IMG/VR virus record: IMGVR_UViG_3300023083_000001
Location: 194,358 to 258,357 of that record
Source: a virus
Strand: one strand, 5' to 3'
Length of the DNA stretch: 64,000 nucleotides
Shown: positions 52,110-61,358 of the stretch, piece after piece
Position numbering within the stretch: the stretch's first letter is position 1
Layout of the letters: each line of letters opens with the position of its first letter
The notes under the pieces: model-generated
Databases searched by the model: none
Told to the model about the DNA's origin: nothing
Seen by the model: the letters and a program-made list of their open reading frames with translations, nothing else
Made by a program: the position numbers and the translations under genes

Positions 52110-53276
52110 ATGGACAATGAATTACTGGATCAGGATCCGTTCCACGATCTAATACAAGCTGACAGTACCTTGAGTGCAAGCTTCGAGAATCTTCAGCGTG
52201 TGATGGACTCCTACACCGCGCTGGAAAGCTTCATGCAAGCAGGTGAATCTCTGCCCTCATTCGAGTCTGTATCGCGCCCAATGATCGCAGCTATCCTGGG
52301 TGGTACCGATTACGATGTAGACGATCTCGACGTCAGCGTCGAGTCAGTACGCGGGATGGTAGGTTCAGCTGTTAAAGCAATCCTTGCAGCCTTGCAGAAC
52401 TTCTTCAAGTCCCTGTTCTCTTTTCTGAGCAGTATGGACTTGGCGGCTTCCTGGCTGATGCGCAAAGTTGTTCTCCTGGAACGGCAGGTGGCGTCGAGCC
52501 GTGGTAAAGTGGCTCAGCAAGAACGCGTAACTCTGGGGCGTCAGTACAAGTACTTGCGTGTGGGTAAAGTCTTTGCTGAAGATTCCCTGCGTCTTGAAAC
52601 TGAACTGAAGAACCTGCTCGGTGTGATCAATGTGATTAACACTGAATATTTGAACTCCGTTCTTAAGGTTGCTGAACGTCTGCCTGCTGCTGTACGTGGC
52701 AAGACTTCAGATGCCTTAGTCACCGAGTTGGTAGGTTTGATCCGTGGTGTCCCTTTCGATGGACTGGCTTCGAAGATGGGGATGTCCGATGTTCCCTACG
52801 AACGCTTCAGTCGTAAGAACGTGCAAGCCACCAGTCCATTGCTGGGCGGGAAAAGCTTGTTCTACCTTAAGTCTGATTTGGATGCTAAAGGTGTGCGAGG
52901 TTTCAGGTTCCATGGTTTCAGTTATGACACCACGGGACGGGACGTAGGTCGTGTAGAAGCAACGCATGACTTCAACACCCTGTCACCTGCACAGATCGGC
53001 AACATCCCAACGGTGGTGCGTGAGATCCTACAACAGATCTCCAAAGGTGCTAACGCCAGTACCCGCAGCCAGATCACGCGTACACAACGCACGTTGGATA
53101 ACTTCGTCAAGGCTCAAGAGTCTTCGGCAGGTGGTGATGTGGACGCTATCCGTAAAACTGTATCAACTCTCACTTATTGGATGTCTTCTCCATCCAGAGC
53201 CCTTTTCATTGACTCGATGTCGGTCTGTCGAGCAGTGGTTCTTTATTGCAACGCGTCCATTCGAACCTACAGGTGA
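52110..53276 (+). CDS. inner-head protein candidate with S-x-E sites
   Basis: 388 residues from ATG 52110. Two candidate sites, S50-F-E52 and S76-V-E78. The second lies directly before the amphipathic hydrophobic helices (AVKAILAALQNFFKSLFSFL), the position used in the paralogues. The body is basic and helical. The stop is 3 bases from the next inner-head gene, so the pair is co-translated. Role inferred from family layout. Confidence 0.72.
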   Translation: MDNELLDQDPFHDLIQADSTLSASFENLQRVMDSYTALESFMQAGESLPSFESVSRPMIAAILGGTDYDVDDLDVSVESVRGMVGSAVKAILAALQNFFKSLFSFLSSMDLAASWLMRKVVLLERQVASSRGKVAQQERVTLGRQYKYLRVGKVFAEDSLRLETELKNLLGVINVINTEYLNSVLKVAERLPAAVRGKTSDALVTELVGLIRGVPFDGLASKMGMSDVPYERFSRKNVQATSPLLGGKSLFYLKSDLDAKGVRGFRFHGFSYDTTGRDVGRVEATHDFNTLSPAQIGNIPTVVREILQQISKGANASTRSQITRTQRTLDNFVKAQESSAGGDVDAIRKTVSTLTYWMSSPSRALFIDSMSVCRAVVLYCNASIRTYR

Positions 53277-53279
53277 ATC

Positions 53280-54575
53280 ATGTCTCAATTTAAACAACAG
53301 TACCAAGAAGCACTCAAAGGCGGAGCAAGCCTGGAGTCCGCTGAGATTGCCGGTATGGCTGCAATGCCTGTCGACAGTAGCGAGTGGACTCAGGACGACG
53401 TTGAAGACATGCTGGAAGATCGTGACAGCGTTATTGTATCTGATGATGCCGTCACCGACCTGGCTGCCGATGGTAAGTTCCTGGCCGCATCGTCTGCCGT
53501 CACCAACGTGGTAGGTCAGGCTGCAACGGCTGCTGAAACCATGCCACCTGCTGTAGCCGAAGCGTTTGTCGATCAAGCCAACTGTGTGATCAACGATGCG
53601 TCGAAAGTGATTGGTTCGCCGATCCCTAACCTCAAGTGTGACGAAGATGGTTTCGTCAACAACGCGTCGATGGAAGGTCTGTCCGATTGGTTCGGTACTG
53701 CTGCCCGTGCATTCAAAGCTTCCACCGGTCAGTTCTTTGGCCGCATCGCTTTGACGTTCACTCGTCTGAACGAAAGCTCCAAGGGTTTGCTCAACCGCTG
53801 CTCACGCATCCGTAGCAAAATCAAGTCCCGTAAGGGTGCAGGCGGTAAGGCGCTGAAGATCAGCTCCAGCGATCTGCGTTACCTGATCCTGGGTGATGGC
53901 TACGTCAACAACCCGATCGCAGCGTTGAATGAGTTCAGTGCGCTGAGTCTTTCGGTCAGTCAAGTCGTCGAGCAGTATTTTGACCGTGTGGACAAGATCC
54001 TCAAGGCCAAGATCTTCGATGCGTTGGCTAATGCCTCGGGTAACCGTTCGGTGTTCACCAATATCGAGACGTCTGACCTGCTCAAGCAACTGACTGACAT
54101 TATCAGCAAACAACCAGCACTGAGCCTGGGTAATGTGAAGTATGCAGTCAGTAAGATCGACTCGTCCAAAATCATCGGCGTGACCTTGCAAGACCAAACC
54201 CCACTGGCCGAACAGCTGGTCAAGCATCTGGACCCTATCCAGTCGCTGACCAATGAAGAAGTCATGGAATGGGTCAAAGGTCTGGAAGACTTGATCAACG
54301 CTCAAATGACGCGTCTGGAGAAGATCACCGACCGCACCAGCCGTTCGTTCGACAATGTACGCTCCACGCTCGAGAAGCTGAACTACACCGGCGGTGACAA
54401 AGATGAGCCGCTGCTGGCTGACGATGTCGACGTCATCGAACTGTTGCGTTTGGAAAATCAGATGGTCAGCGAAGTCGGCGCTATCTGCGAACGTCTTGCC
54501 AGCTACCAGCAAGACCTGGTCAACCGTCTCGACTCGGCGTTGGTCGTTGTAGAAGAATCCCTCTTCCAGGACTGA
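53280..54575 (+). CDS. inner-head protein candidate with S-x-E site
   Basis: 431 residues from ATG 53280. Acidic N-terminal region, then S130-M131-E132 before G133, followed by a basic helical stretch (SDWFGTAARAFKASTGQFFG). It shares SMEG with the 38678 protein. The C-terminal part is a long helical domain. Last gene of the 47906 structural unit; a terminator stem follows. Confidence 0.75.
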   Translation: MSQFKQQYQEALKGGASLESAEIAGMAAMPVDSSEWTQDDVEDMLEDRDSVIVSDDAVTDLAADGKFLAASSAVTNVVGQAATAAETMPPAVAEAFVDQANCVINDASKVIGSPIPNLKCDEDGFVNNASMEGLSDWFGTAARAFKASTGQFFGRIALTFTRLNESSKGLLNRCSRIRSKIKSRKGAGGKALKISSSDLRYLILGDGYVNNPIAALNEFSALSLSVSQVVEQYFDRVDKILKAKIFDALANASGNRSVFTNIETSDLLKQLTDIISKQPALSLGNVKYAVSKIDSSKIIGVTLQDQTPLAEQLVKHLDPIQSLTNEEVMEWVKGLEDLINAQMTRLEKITDRTSRSFDNVRSTLEKLNYTGGDKDEPLLADDVDVIELLRLENQMVSEVGAICERLASYQQDLVNRLDSALVVVEESLFQD

Positions 54576-54591
54576 TCAGACATAAGGCCTG

Positions 54592-54623
54592 CACGCAGAG
54601 GGTACTGCCCTCTGCGTGTTATG
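54592..54623 (+). terminator. stem-loop after the inner-head genes
   Basis: CACGCAGAGGG (54592-54602) pairs with CCCTCTGCGTG (54608-54618), preceded by ACATAAGG and followed by TTATGCC. No T-run. Confidence 0.7.
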
Positions 54624-54652
54624 CCGCCACCTGACAATAGGTAGATCATCCA

Positions 54653-56407
54653 ATGCCGCGAATTACAGTCAAACTCGCGTCCAGTTACGAGAACATCTCA
54701 AGACCTGTGTGTATGGGTCTGGCTCGGGATGTAATGGTGCTGTGCGACATCGACGAGAAGACACCTGTGTTCATGCCAGGTGAGTTTGAACAAGTCAATC
54801 AACCCAACACTGAAATGGGTGGATCGGGCGAAGCTATCTTTGAAAGCTTTGAACGCATCATCGTGGTAGCCGAAGACAACATGCGTCAAGAGTCTGTTCT
54901 GAATCAGGTTGTACGTCAGAACGAACTCCCACCCATGTTGGAAGATAACCGACTGGGGATCAGTGTACGTCCCGTCTACATGCAGTCGGACATCACGTTG
55001 TCGTTCCGCTACATCTGTAGTACACGTCAGCAGGCTATCAAGTGGCGCGATGAGTTCGCTGCAAGGCGGGCTGAGAACCGTACCAGCGTCTCCCATGAGA
55101 TCAGCTACAAGATCCCAGTGCAGGATGGCGTCATTGGTCTATTGGCACATTTGCATCATCTGCGTGAAAAGACGGCAGGGTATGGTGAAACGTTCAACGA
55201 GTATTTTAGAAGTATCCAGAAGCGTGAGTTCATTGGACTGGGTACTCAGGATGGGGACATTGATAAACTCCTCATCGCTGTTCCTGAGAAACAAGTGGAA
55301 GTCACAGGGTGGTTTGATTTCAACGAGATCCCCAAGGAAACCAAGATCAGTGGTAACTCAACGTGGGAGATTCAATTCACCTACCGTCTGATGTACCACC
55401 GTGCCACTCACTTGTACATTTCCTATCCGTTGATGGTTCACCAGAGTCATATCTCGAAAACCTACTTCTCATCTCGTCCTCGGTATTGCATTGAGGAGTT
55501 GAACAAGAACGGGGCCATTGGGATCAAGGCACTGGATGCAATCGATGGTCAGTACAACCACTTCCCGGCACCAGCGGACGGGATGCGGATTCCAGCTTAC
55601 GATGAGTGGATTCCACAACCTCGTTCACAACCGCCCATGAGCGTCTCAGCAATCTCGTGGATGATTCAGCTCAATCCTAAAGATTCTCAGGATATCTTGA
55701 ACCTGACCCAGCTTCCAGACATGCGTCTGACTCTGGAGATGGACACGTACCTGAAGGTCATCTACAAGACGCTGCACAAACGTGGTGGTGGGTTGTGCTT
55801 CCTGACGCTGTACGCCAACGACATGCCGCTCGATGAAGCATTCCTCACGGTGGACAAGGATCTGAACGTACGGGCGACTGTACCTTTGGATTTACGTAAA
55901 CAATACCACCTGCGTCTGAACTTTCCAACAGCTTACATGCTGTTCAATAAAGCGACGATCAGGTTGATGCAAACACACAACAAAGCAACGTTGCAAACAT
56001 TTCAATCCATCCTACCTTCACTTGATGTCGAATACGCATTGTCTCTTCTGATCGGTGGGTTGTATCTACCGGAAGCTTATATCGCCTGGTTCTACAAATA
56101 CCTGGAAGATCACGGGACAGGTTTTGCACCGGGTACAGGTGGTATTGGCGAACATGTCAATACAGGTTCTGGTGAAGGTGGTGGGTTACCTCAAGGTGGT
56201 GGTGTAAGTGGTATCGGTGGACCAGGTAGTGGGAACAACAGCGGTGGGAACGGTAATGGTCCGACAGGTCCTGGCAACGGTGGTCAGAGTGGCGGGGATG
56301 GTAGCGCTCCTACACCTGCTGAGTGGACAAAGCCCGTTTGGCAGCGACGTGGTACCAATGGTAACCATTGGGTCCAATGGCTGATCATTGCGACAGCCAA
56401 TCGTTAA
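54653..56407 (+). CDS. virion structural protein with a glycine-rich tail
   Basis: 584 residues from ATG 54653. Residues 1-475 form a mixed alpha/beta body, rich in aromatic and basic residues. About 480-555 is a Gly/Ser/Asn-rich linker, and the last 30 residues are folded again and Trp-rich (PVWQRRGTNGNHWVQW). A Gly-rich linker with a small terminal domain suggests a flexible surface or fibre-connecting part. First gene of a four-gene structural unit to 59831. Not recognised. Confidence 0.7.
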   Translation: MPRITVKLASSYENISRPVCMGLARDVMVLCDIDEKTPVFMPGEFEQVNQPNTEMGGSGEAIFESFERIIVVAEDNMRQESVLNQVVRQNELPPMLEDNRLGISVRPVYMQSDITLSFRYICSTRQQAIKWRDEFAARRAENRTSVSHEISYKIPVQDGVIGLLAHLHHLREKTAGYGETFNEYFRSIQKREFIGLGTQDGDIDKLLIAVPEKQVEVTGWFDFNEIPKETKISGNSTWEIQFTYRLMYHRATHLYISYPLMVHQSHISKTYFSSRPRYCIEELNKNGAIGIKALDAIDGQYNHFPAPADGMRIPAYDEWIPQPRSQPPMSVSAISWMIQLNPKDSQDILNLTQLPDMRLTLEMDTYLKVIYKTLHKRGGGLCFLTLYANDMPLDEAFLTVDKDLNVRATVPLDLRKQYHLRLNFPTAYMLFNKATIRLMQTHNKATLQTFQSILPSLDVEYALSLLIGGLYLPEAYIAWFYKYLEDHGTGFAPGTGGIGEHVNTGSGEGGGLPQGGGVSGIGGPGSGNNSGGNGNGPTGPGNGGQSGGDGSAPTPAEWTKPVWQRRGTNGNHWVQWLIIATANR

Positions 56408-56414
56408 CGGCATA

Positions 56415-56434
56415 CGGCGGGGAGTGATCCCCGC
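56415..56434 (+). terminator. stem-loop between co-oriented structural genes
   Basis: GGCGGGG (56415-56421) pairs with CCCCGCC (56428-56434), preceded by GGCATAC and followed by TTTAATTTT. Probably a partial terminator inside the structural region. Confidence 0.65.
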
Positions 56435-56457
56435 CTTTAATTTTGAGAGGTCTCGTT

Positions 56458-57813
56458 ATGCCAGTGGTAACCGAACCAGAAGACGAAAAGAAGTTTCTTG
56501 AACCCAACCTCATCATTGCTCCTGAAGATTACCAAACGCCAGTAGTCGATACACGCAAAGTTGATTACGACGGACTGTCGACTTACATCGGCGGGATGAA
56601 GTGGGCAAACGACTATTACTCGCAGATCCAAGGACGTGACAGCGCTGCGGCATCCTTTCAAGATGACCTCCCCGCACCGTTTGGTCAGTATCGTGAGATC
56701 CGTGGTTTCGAGATTGTCGTTACCTCAGAACTCAGCGGTGGTCAGAACTCAGAAGACGCCCGTGGCTTTACCAAGGTCGGCGCTGGCTTGGTGTACAGCA
56801 TCATCACTCCACAAGTGGGTGACGTGTTCATCGCTGACGTAGGTAATGGCAAGAACGCGGCATTGCAGATCACCAGCAGCACACGTCAGAGTATCTTTCC
56901 AGAATCACCATCGGTGGTTGAATACCGCATCACACGTTTTGTCGACGAGAAATTCCTCAAAGCGTTGAAGGGCCGCGTCCAGCAGACGTTCTACTTCATC
57001 AAACAAAACTTTCGCAATGGCGTTAAGTGTCTGTTGACCGAAGAAGAAGTCAACATCACTCAGGATCTGGGGGAGTCGTATTTCCGCTTGATGAACCTGT
57101 ATCTGCATGACTTCTTCTCGGAACGTTACCACACGTTGTTAGTACCGGGACAGAATACAGCAACCTACGATCCGGCAGCTGTCAGGTTTGTTCGCAGTAT
57201 CTTGGCGTCTGGCGATCATCGGCTGGTGATGCAGATTACCGAACTGGGTGTGTCGCACGATGTATTTTCTAAAGAATTTACCTTATTCGATGCAATCAAA
57301 AACCGTGATGCCAACTTGCTGTACAGTTGCTCCAAGAAGATGGCGTTGAGTTCAGTGGCTGCGTATCGCACGTATCCCTGGATGGCAAGCATCTACTACA
57401 GCGGTATCAAACAGATCGTCAGTCCTGTCGATGTCGGGTTCAGCGTCAACCACGAGAACCACATTCCTCACGCCTCCATCGGTTTCGAGAAAGCGCAAGT
57501 GGGACATCGTGATATCGATTCTATCCTGCCTCAGCTGGGATTGGTCGAAGAAGAAGATCGTCCAGAATACGGTCGTTACATCCACCGCATCACCAAGGAC
57601 GATTACTACGTCTTCAGCGAAGCGTTCTACAAAGACACCGAAGGGAAGTCCATGCTCGAAACCATGGTCCTCGAACGTCTGCGTGGTCGGGCGATCAACT
57701 TGGGTGATCTGGCTGAGATGGCTAATTACGCGGTGAAGTTCGATAACCTGGAACGGTACTACTACATTCCAATTATCCTCACCCTCATCAAACTGGCTTC
57801 AGGAGTTCTGTAA
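56458..57813 (+). CDS. virion structural protein
   Basis: 451 residues from ATG 56458 (MPVVTEPEDEKK), with GAGAGG upstream. The earlier start at 56443 precedes that RBS and is unlikely. Mixed alpha/beta, acidic, no membrane or metal motif. It is followed by genes at 57815 and 58416 with almost no gap, so the three form a coupled block, probably baseplate or tail components. Not recognised. Confidence 0.72.
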   Translation: MPVVTEPEDEKKFLEPNLIIAPEDYQTPVVDTRKVDYDGLSTYIGGMKWANDYYSQIQGRDSAAASFQDDLPAPFGQYREIRGFEIVVTSELSGGQNSEDARGFTKVGAGLVYSIITPQVGDVFIADVGNGKNAALQITSSTRQSIFPESPSVVEYRITRFVDEKFLKALKGRVQQTFYFIKQNFRNGVKCLLTEEEVNITQDLGESYFRLMNLYLHDFFSERYHTLLVPGQNTATYDPAAVRFVRSILASGDHRLVMQITELGVSHDVFSKEFTLFDAIKNRDANLLYSCSKKMALSSVAAYRTYPWMASIYYSGIKQIVSPVDVGFSVNHENHIPHASIGFEKAQVGHRDIDSILPQLGLVEEEDRPEYGRYIHRITKDDYYVFSEAFYKDTEGKSMLETMVLERLRGRAINLGDLAEMANYAVKFDNLERYYYIPIILTLIKLASGVL

Positions 57814-57814
57814 C

Positions 57815-58426
57815 GTGCAAACTACCTCGTTGACCCAATCCGGTTACCGTCTCAAACCCAAAGATAATAAGCGGCGGTCAACGGCGTACTACATCTTCGA
57901 TCCCGAAGCGACACACATCTTCGAGATTGATCATGCACACTTCGTTGCGCTGAACAAACGCTTCAACGTCCCTATCGTCACTACCGGTGTCGCGGGTGAC
58001 ATGGAACGTATCGCTGCTGAGATGGTCAGTACCAGCGGGACAATCTGGAAGATGGTGGAGCTGTTCGTTGATGGCGCTACCCTATCTATCCCAGATACAG
58101 CGACCGCCGCTGTGATCTATAGGCGTATCCTGGATCACTTCGACCATCACTTCACATTGATGAAGACGGACAAGATGTACCACGCCCCACCTGCTGAAGA
58201 CTTCCGGGCGATGGGTGAATTCGCCACCGCTATCCGTCCGTGGGCCTTGCAAAGTAATCCTGAGATCGAACAGGTCCAGGGCCACAAGATGCAAAAGTTC
58301 CTTCCGATCCGAGCGACGTTCAGTCAAGCGACTGTGGCGATGGTCAAGAAGGAAGATGTCATTCCGAAGAGTGTCAAGCTGATGGACAACATCGAGCGGT
58401 ATCTGGAGATGCAAAATGGCGGTTGA
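57815..58426 (+). CDS. virion-region protein (GTG start)
   Basis: 203 residues from GTG 57815, with CAGGAG upstream, two bases after the previous stop. Beta-rich start, helical middle. The end overlaps the next gene by 11 bases. Tight coupling suggests assembly into the same substructure as its neighbours. Not recognised. Confidence 0.7.
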   Translation: MQTTSLTQSGYRLKPKDNKRRSTAYYIFDPEATHIFEIDHAHFVALNKRFNVPIVTTGVAGDMERIAAEMVSTSGTIWKMVELFVDGATLSIPDTATAAVIYRRILDHFDHHFTLMKTDKMYHAPPAEDFRAMGEFATAIRPWALQSNPEIEQVQGHKMQKFLPIRATFSQATVAMVKKEDVIPKSVKLMDNIERYLEMQNGG

Positions 58427-59831
58427 ACTCGAAACGTCGGCCATCTTCGAAACAGCGAAGAAAATCGGCAACTCACCCGGTAGTCCGTACTTCATCTTGA
58501 CGGTAGAAATCAAAGCGGGCGGAAAGGACATTGTCCCGTTGCAGATCCTGCGCCACGACATCGGACGGCGTTACGTGGACTCCTACCAGGATAACACCTC
58601 ACTGGTGGTGTCCATGGGGATGGGTACGTTGATGAACGAGATCAGTCCCTTCCAGGACGATCTTAAGCTCACATTAAACATCTCCCAGTGCGATGAGTAC
58701 GCTGCGCAGCTGACAAACCTCCCTGTGTTCTCCAGGACGTTTAAAGCGTATCTGGGTGATGACATCCCTCGTGCTTCTGAAGCGGGTAACAGCCCGGTCA
58801 TGGAAGACACCGAGACGGCTAACCGTAGCACCATCCTGCATGTCCGGTTTATCCTGGAAGAAGTAGCAGTGGAGCAACTGCGCAAGTTCCCAGTGGGGAT
58901 TAACGCACGGGGCGTTCCACCGTTCATGGTCATGCAGACGTTGTTGGTCAAAGCGTGTCAGGCGTTGAAGTTGGGTAAGGATGAAGTGATCACAAACTTC
59001 GACCTGGTAGAACCTAACAACACCGCAGGACGCGATCACGTGATCATCAAGGATGGGACTTGTATCCTGGATGTACCTGACATTATCCAGAACACTCAAG
59101 GCGGGATCTATTCCACCGGCTTAGGTTTCTATATCCAGGGTCGGTGTGTTTACACCTGGCCGATGTATGACGTGTACCGTCAAGATACCGCCAAGCGAGT
59201 GTTGCAGATTGTTTTGGCACCTTCTAAGTATTCGAGGATGTTGGACCGTACGTGGATGGATCAGGGTCGAATGATCACGATCTACTCTGCGGGTGTCTCC
59301 AAGGTCATTGACGACTCGTTGGGTAAACTCAACACCGAAGGTAACGGCGTACGCTTTGCAGCCGCTGGTAAGTTGTTGGAAGGCTTTGCGACGGTGGCTG
59401 GTAACAAGGCAACGGTATCACGTAGTGCCAACAACAATGAGTACACCACGGCGATTGTAGGTAATGGTCAAAACCTGGCGCCAGTGTCCGGTCAAAAGGT
59501 GAGTTCCAATATCTACCTTGAAACCAGCAAGTTGGCCAAGCGTAATGGCGCAATCATGATTGTACCGTGGCGGCGGAGTAATCCTGAGTTGCTGACACCT
59601 GGAATGGCCGTAGAGATTCTCTACGACTACAAAGGCGTCATCAGGACGATTGAAGGTTCCTTCCTGGAAAGCATGAACAGTTACGAGCTGGACGGTGAAG
59701 GGATGAACGTGGATCGGTGGACAGCCAACACATCGCTTCGAATCTTCATTGATCGAAACGATCCTGACTACATCGACTTCTTGAAAGACGGCGGCCAGTT
59801 GTCCGCCTCGCCTGATATCGGATCTATCTGA
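58416..59831 (+). CDS. virion structural protein, possible baseplate hub component
   Basis: 471 residues from ATG 58416. The C-terminal third has a hub-like pattern (TPGMAVEILYDYKGVIRTIEGS, then NTSLRIFIDRNDP), reminiscent of gpD/gp27-type hub domains that carry a loaded OB-like fold. The N-terminal half is beta-rich. Last gene of the structural block. The hub assignment is a weak visual judgement. Confidence 0.65.
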   Translation: MAVELETSAIFETAKKIGNSPGSPYFILTVEIKAGGKDIVPLQILRHDIGRRYVDSYQDNTSLVVSMGMGTLMNEISPFQDDLKLTLNISQCDEYAAQLTNLPVFSRTFKAYLGDDIPRASEAGNSPVMEDTETANRSTILHVRFILEEVAVEQLRKFPVGINARGVPPFMVMQTLLVKACQALKLGKDEVITNFDLVEPNNTAGRDHVIIKDGTCILDVPDIIQNTQGGIYSTGLGFYIQGRCVYTWPMYDVYRQDTAKRVLQIVLAPSKYSRMLDRTWMDQGRMITIYSAGVSKVIDDSLGKLNTEGNGVRFAAAGKLLEGFATVAGNKATVSRSANNNEYTTAIVGNGQNLAPVSGQKVSSNIYLETSKLAKRNGAIMIVPWRRSNPELLTPGMAVEILYDYKGVIRTIEGSFLESMNSYELDGEGMNVDRWTANTSLRIFIDRNDPDYIDFLKDGGQLSASPDIGSI

Positions 59832-59936
59832 AGATTTATTGAGTGCTACATTACTCTCTTGACTAGACAGGCTGGAGGACACCCCTCCAGTCTACCACCA
59901 GACAGGAATCAGGAATGATTTTAAGGGTAACTAAAT
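59832..59936 (+). promoter_or_regulatory. intergenic region with stem-loop and promoter-like element
   Basis: TACATTAC at 59847-59854 resembles the phiKZ-type early promoter core. CTGGAGG (59872-59878) pairs with CCTCCAG (59884-59890). The following small genes could be early and independently transcribed. Assignments are inference. Confidence 0.4.
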
Positions 59937-60590
59937 ATGAGCAGTACACTCTCTCCCGATGCACCTGTAGTGGAACAGGGTAAGCTTCTCAACATGATCA
60001 TGCATCAGGGCATGGACAAGATGACGCACAAGCAGTTCATCGTCCTGAAAACGTTTGATTATGGTGATTTGCTCGAAGAGATTCGTTCACAAGGCCACAT
60101 CAAGAGCGAGGATGTGTTTGTAAGGCTCTACAACGTGCTTATGGAACGCGAGATCATCGAACCTATCCAATCATGCATCTTGGATATAGGTGTCCATGGT
60201 CGAAGCTCCAAGGCCGTCCAGGAACATTACCGGCATAAGCTCAACAGTAACAGCAGTCTGATGAAAACCCTGATACATGAACTGGAGAAGATCCTGTTCA
60301 CGTTTGATGGACCAGAAGGTGAAATCCATCTTCTTAAATCAGGCGGCGTTGAGACGCTAGGTCATGTGCTTGTGAGTCTGGAAGATGGTACCGGCATTTA
60401 TGCCAGCACGACGTTGGATCTTATCGGCCCAGGTGCGTCGGACTTCCCTGATTTATTTGAGGAGGAAATCAAACAGGCCCTGCACGGATACTTAGTTGAC
60501 AATCATCCAGGCTTGTCGATTAGCATGGACATCAAGATAAGGAGGTCTGAACTAGCGTTAGCTACTGGAGATTTCTTATGCTCGATGTAA
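59937..60590 (+). CDS. unknown protein of 217 residues
   Basis: ATG 59937 (MSSTLSPDAP). Its RBS is weak (AAGGGTAAC), so the start is likely but not certain. Mixed alpha/beta, with a helix-rich N-terminal region and a beta-rich centre. The next gene starts inside its end (60578). It heads a three-gene set of small unknown proteins resembling the cluster at the left end of the window. Confidence 0.7.
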   Translation: MSSTLSPDAPVVEQGKLLNMIMHQGMDKMTHKQFIVLKTFDYGDLLEEIRSQGHIKSEDVFVRLYNVLMEREIIEPIQSCILDIGVHGRSSKAVQEHYRHKLNSNSSLMKTLIHELEKILFTFDGPEGEIHLLKSGGVETLGHVLVSLEDGTGIYASTTLDLIGPGASDFPDLFEEEIKQALHGYLVDNHPGLSISMDIKIRRSELALATGDFLCSM

Positions 60591-60859
60591 CTGTCCTTGT
60601 GCAAGACGTCCAAACCGTACTCCAACGCAAAGATCCTCATGCGGCTGTTCTGATTACCTTGCTCGTTAGTGAGCACCTGTCAGAAATCCCAGCCGAAGAC
60701 ATCGTTTCAGAATTCAACAACCACCACATCGACGCAAGAGTTGGTCAGTATCACCTCTTTCTTTCTATTGAGGGATCACGGCTACGCATTCCTTTACGTC
60801 CCTTACTTCAAGGTGACAAACATGAGCTACCGATTAAAAAGCATCACAAAACCCGCTGA
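60578..60859 (+). CDS. small unknown protein
   Basis: 93 residues from ATG 60578, with GGAG upstream, overlapping the previous gene by 13 bases. Its plan (N-terminal strand, helices, a YHLFLSIEG strand) resembles the small genes at 175-2946. Basic C-terminal tail (KKHHKTR). Unknown. Confidence 0.65.
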   Translation: MLDVTVLVQDVQTVLQRKDPHAAVLITLLVSEHLSEIPAEDIVSEFNNHHIDARVGQYHLFLSIEGSRLRIPLRPLLQGDKHELPIKKHHKTR

Positions 60860-61301
60860 ACGTCAATCCATTCTAACCACCCTCGCCATTGCTGCGATGA
60901 TCCACCAAACCAATGAGGCTGTACAAGAAACTGCAAAACACCTGATGCGTGATGCATCGATATCGTTGGTCAAGTCTCTGCTCAAACCTCTGTCTGAAAG
61001 TCACAATGCCCTAGACATTGTGATCGATGAAGTGGTCTATCCGATTGAAGAGAAGATCCTCGGTCGGGTAACGCTGGATAACTACACCTACGACATCGTC
61101 ATTACGTGGCGAGGCATTCTGGATTACACCACTGATCAGATTGCATTACTCACCGCTGGCAGGTTTATTCAGCGAGGTCTGATAGTGGGCCGGATCTACA
61201 TGACAATGATTCACCCTGTGTATCGTCATGAGTATTCGACCAGTTTGGATCTGGCTGAAGTATCACGGTTCTCGCGTGCGGATATTGAGCATGCGGCATA
61301 G
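60822..61301 (+). CDS. unknown protein of 159 residues
   Basis: ATG 60822 (MSYRLKSITK), behind AAGGTGAC, overlaps the previous gene by 38 bases. The longer frame upstream has no RBS and starts with wrong-frame-like sequence. Helical N-terminal half, mixed C-terminal half. Last gene before the strong terminator. Unknown. Confidence 0.65.
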   Translation: MSYRLKSITKPAERQSILTTLAIAAMIHQTNEAVQETAKHLMRDASISLVKSLLKPLSESHNALDIVIDEVVYPIEEKILGRVTLDNYTYDIVITWRGILDYTTDQIALLTAGRFIQRGLIVGRIYMTMIHPVYRHEYSTSLDLAEVSRFSRADIEHAA

Positions 61302-61306
61302 ACGAC

Positions 61307-61350
61307 ATATAGCCCGGCGTGAGCCGGGCTATATGCTGCTTCTTTTTTTT
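61307..61350 (+). terminator. strong terminator between convergent genes
   Basis: ATATAGCCCGGC (61307-61318) pairs perfectly with GCCGGGCTATAT (61323-61334), followed by T8 at 61343-61350. The stem core is the same as at 31953-31980. Confidence 0.9.
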
Positions 61351-61358
61351 GCAGTGAA

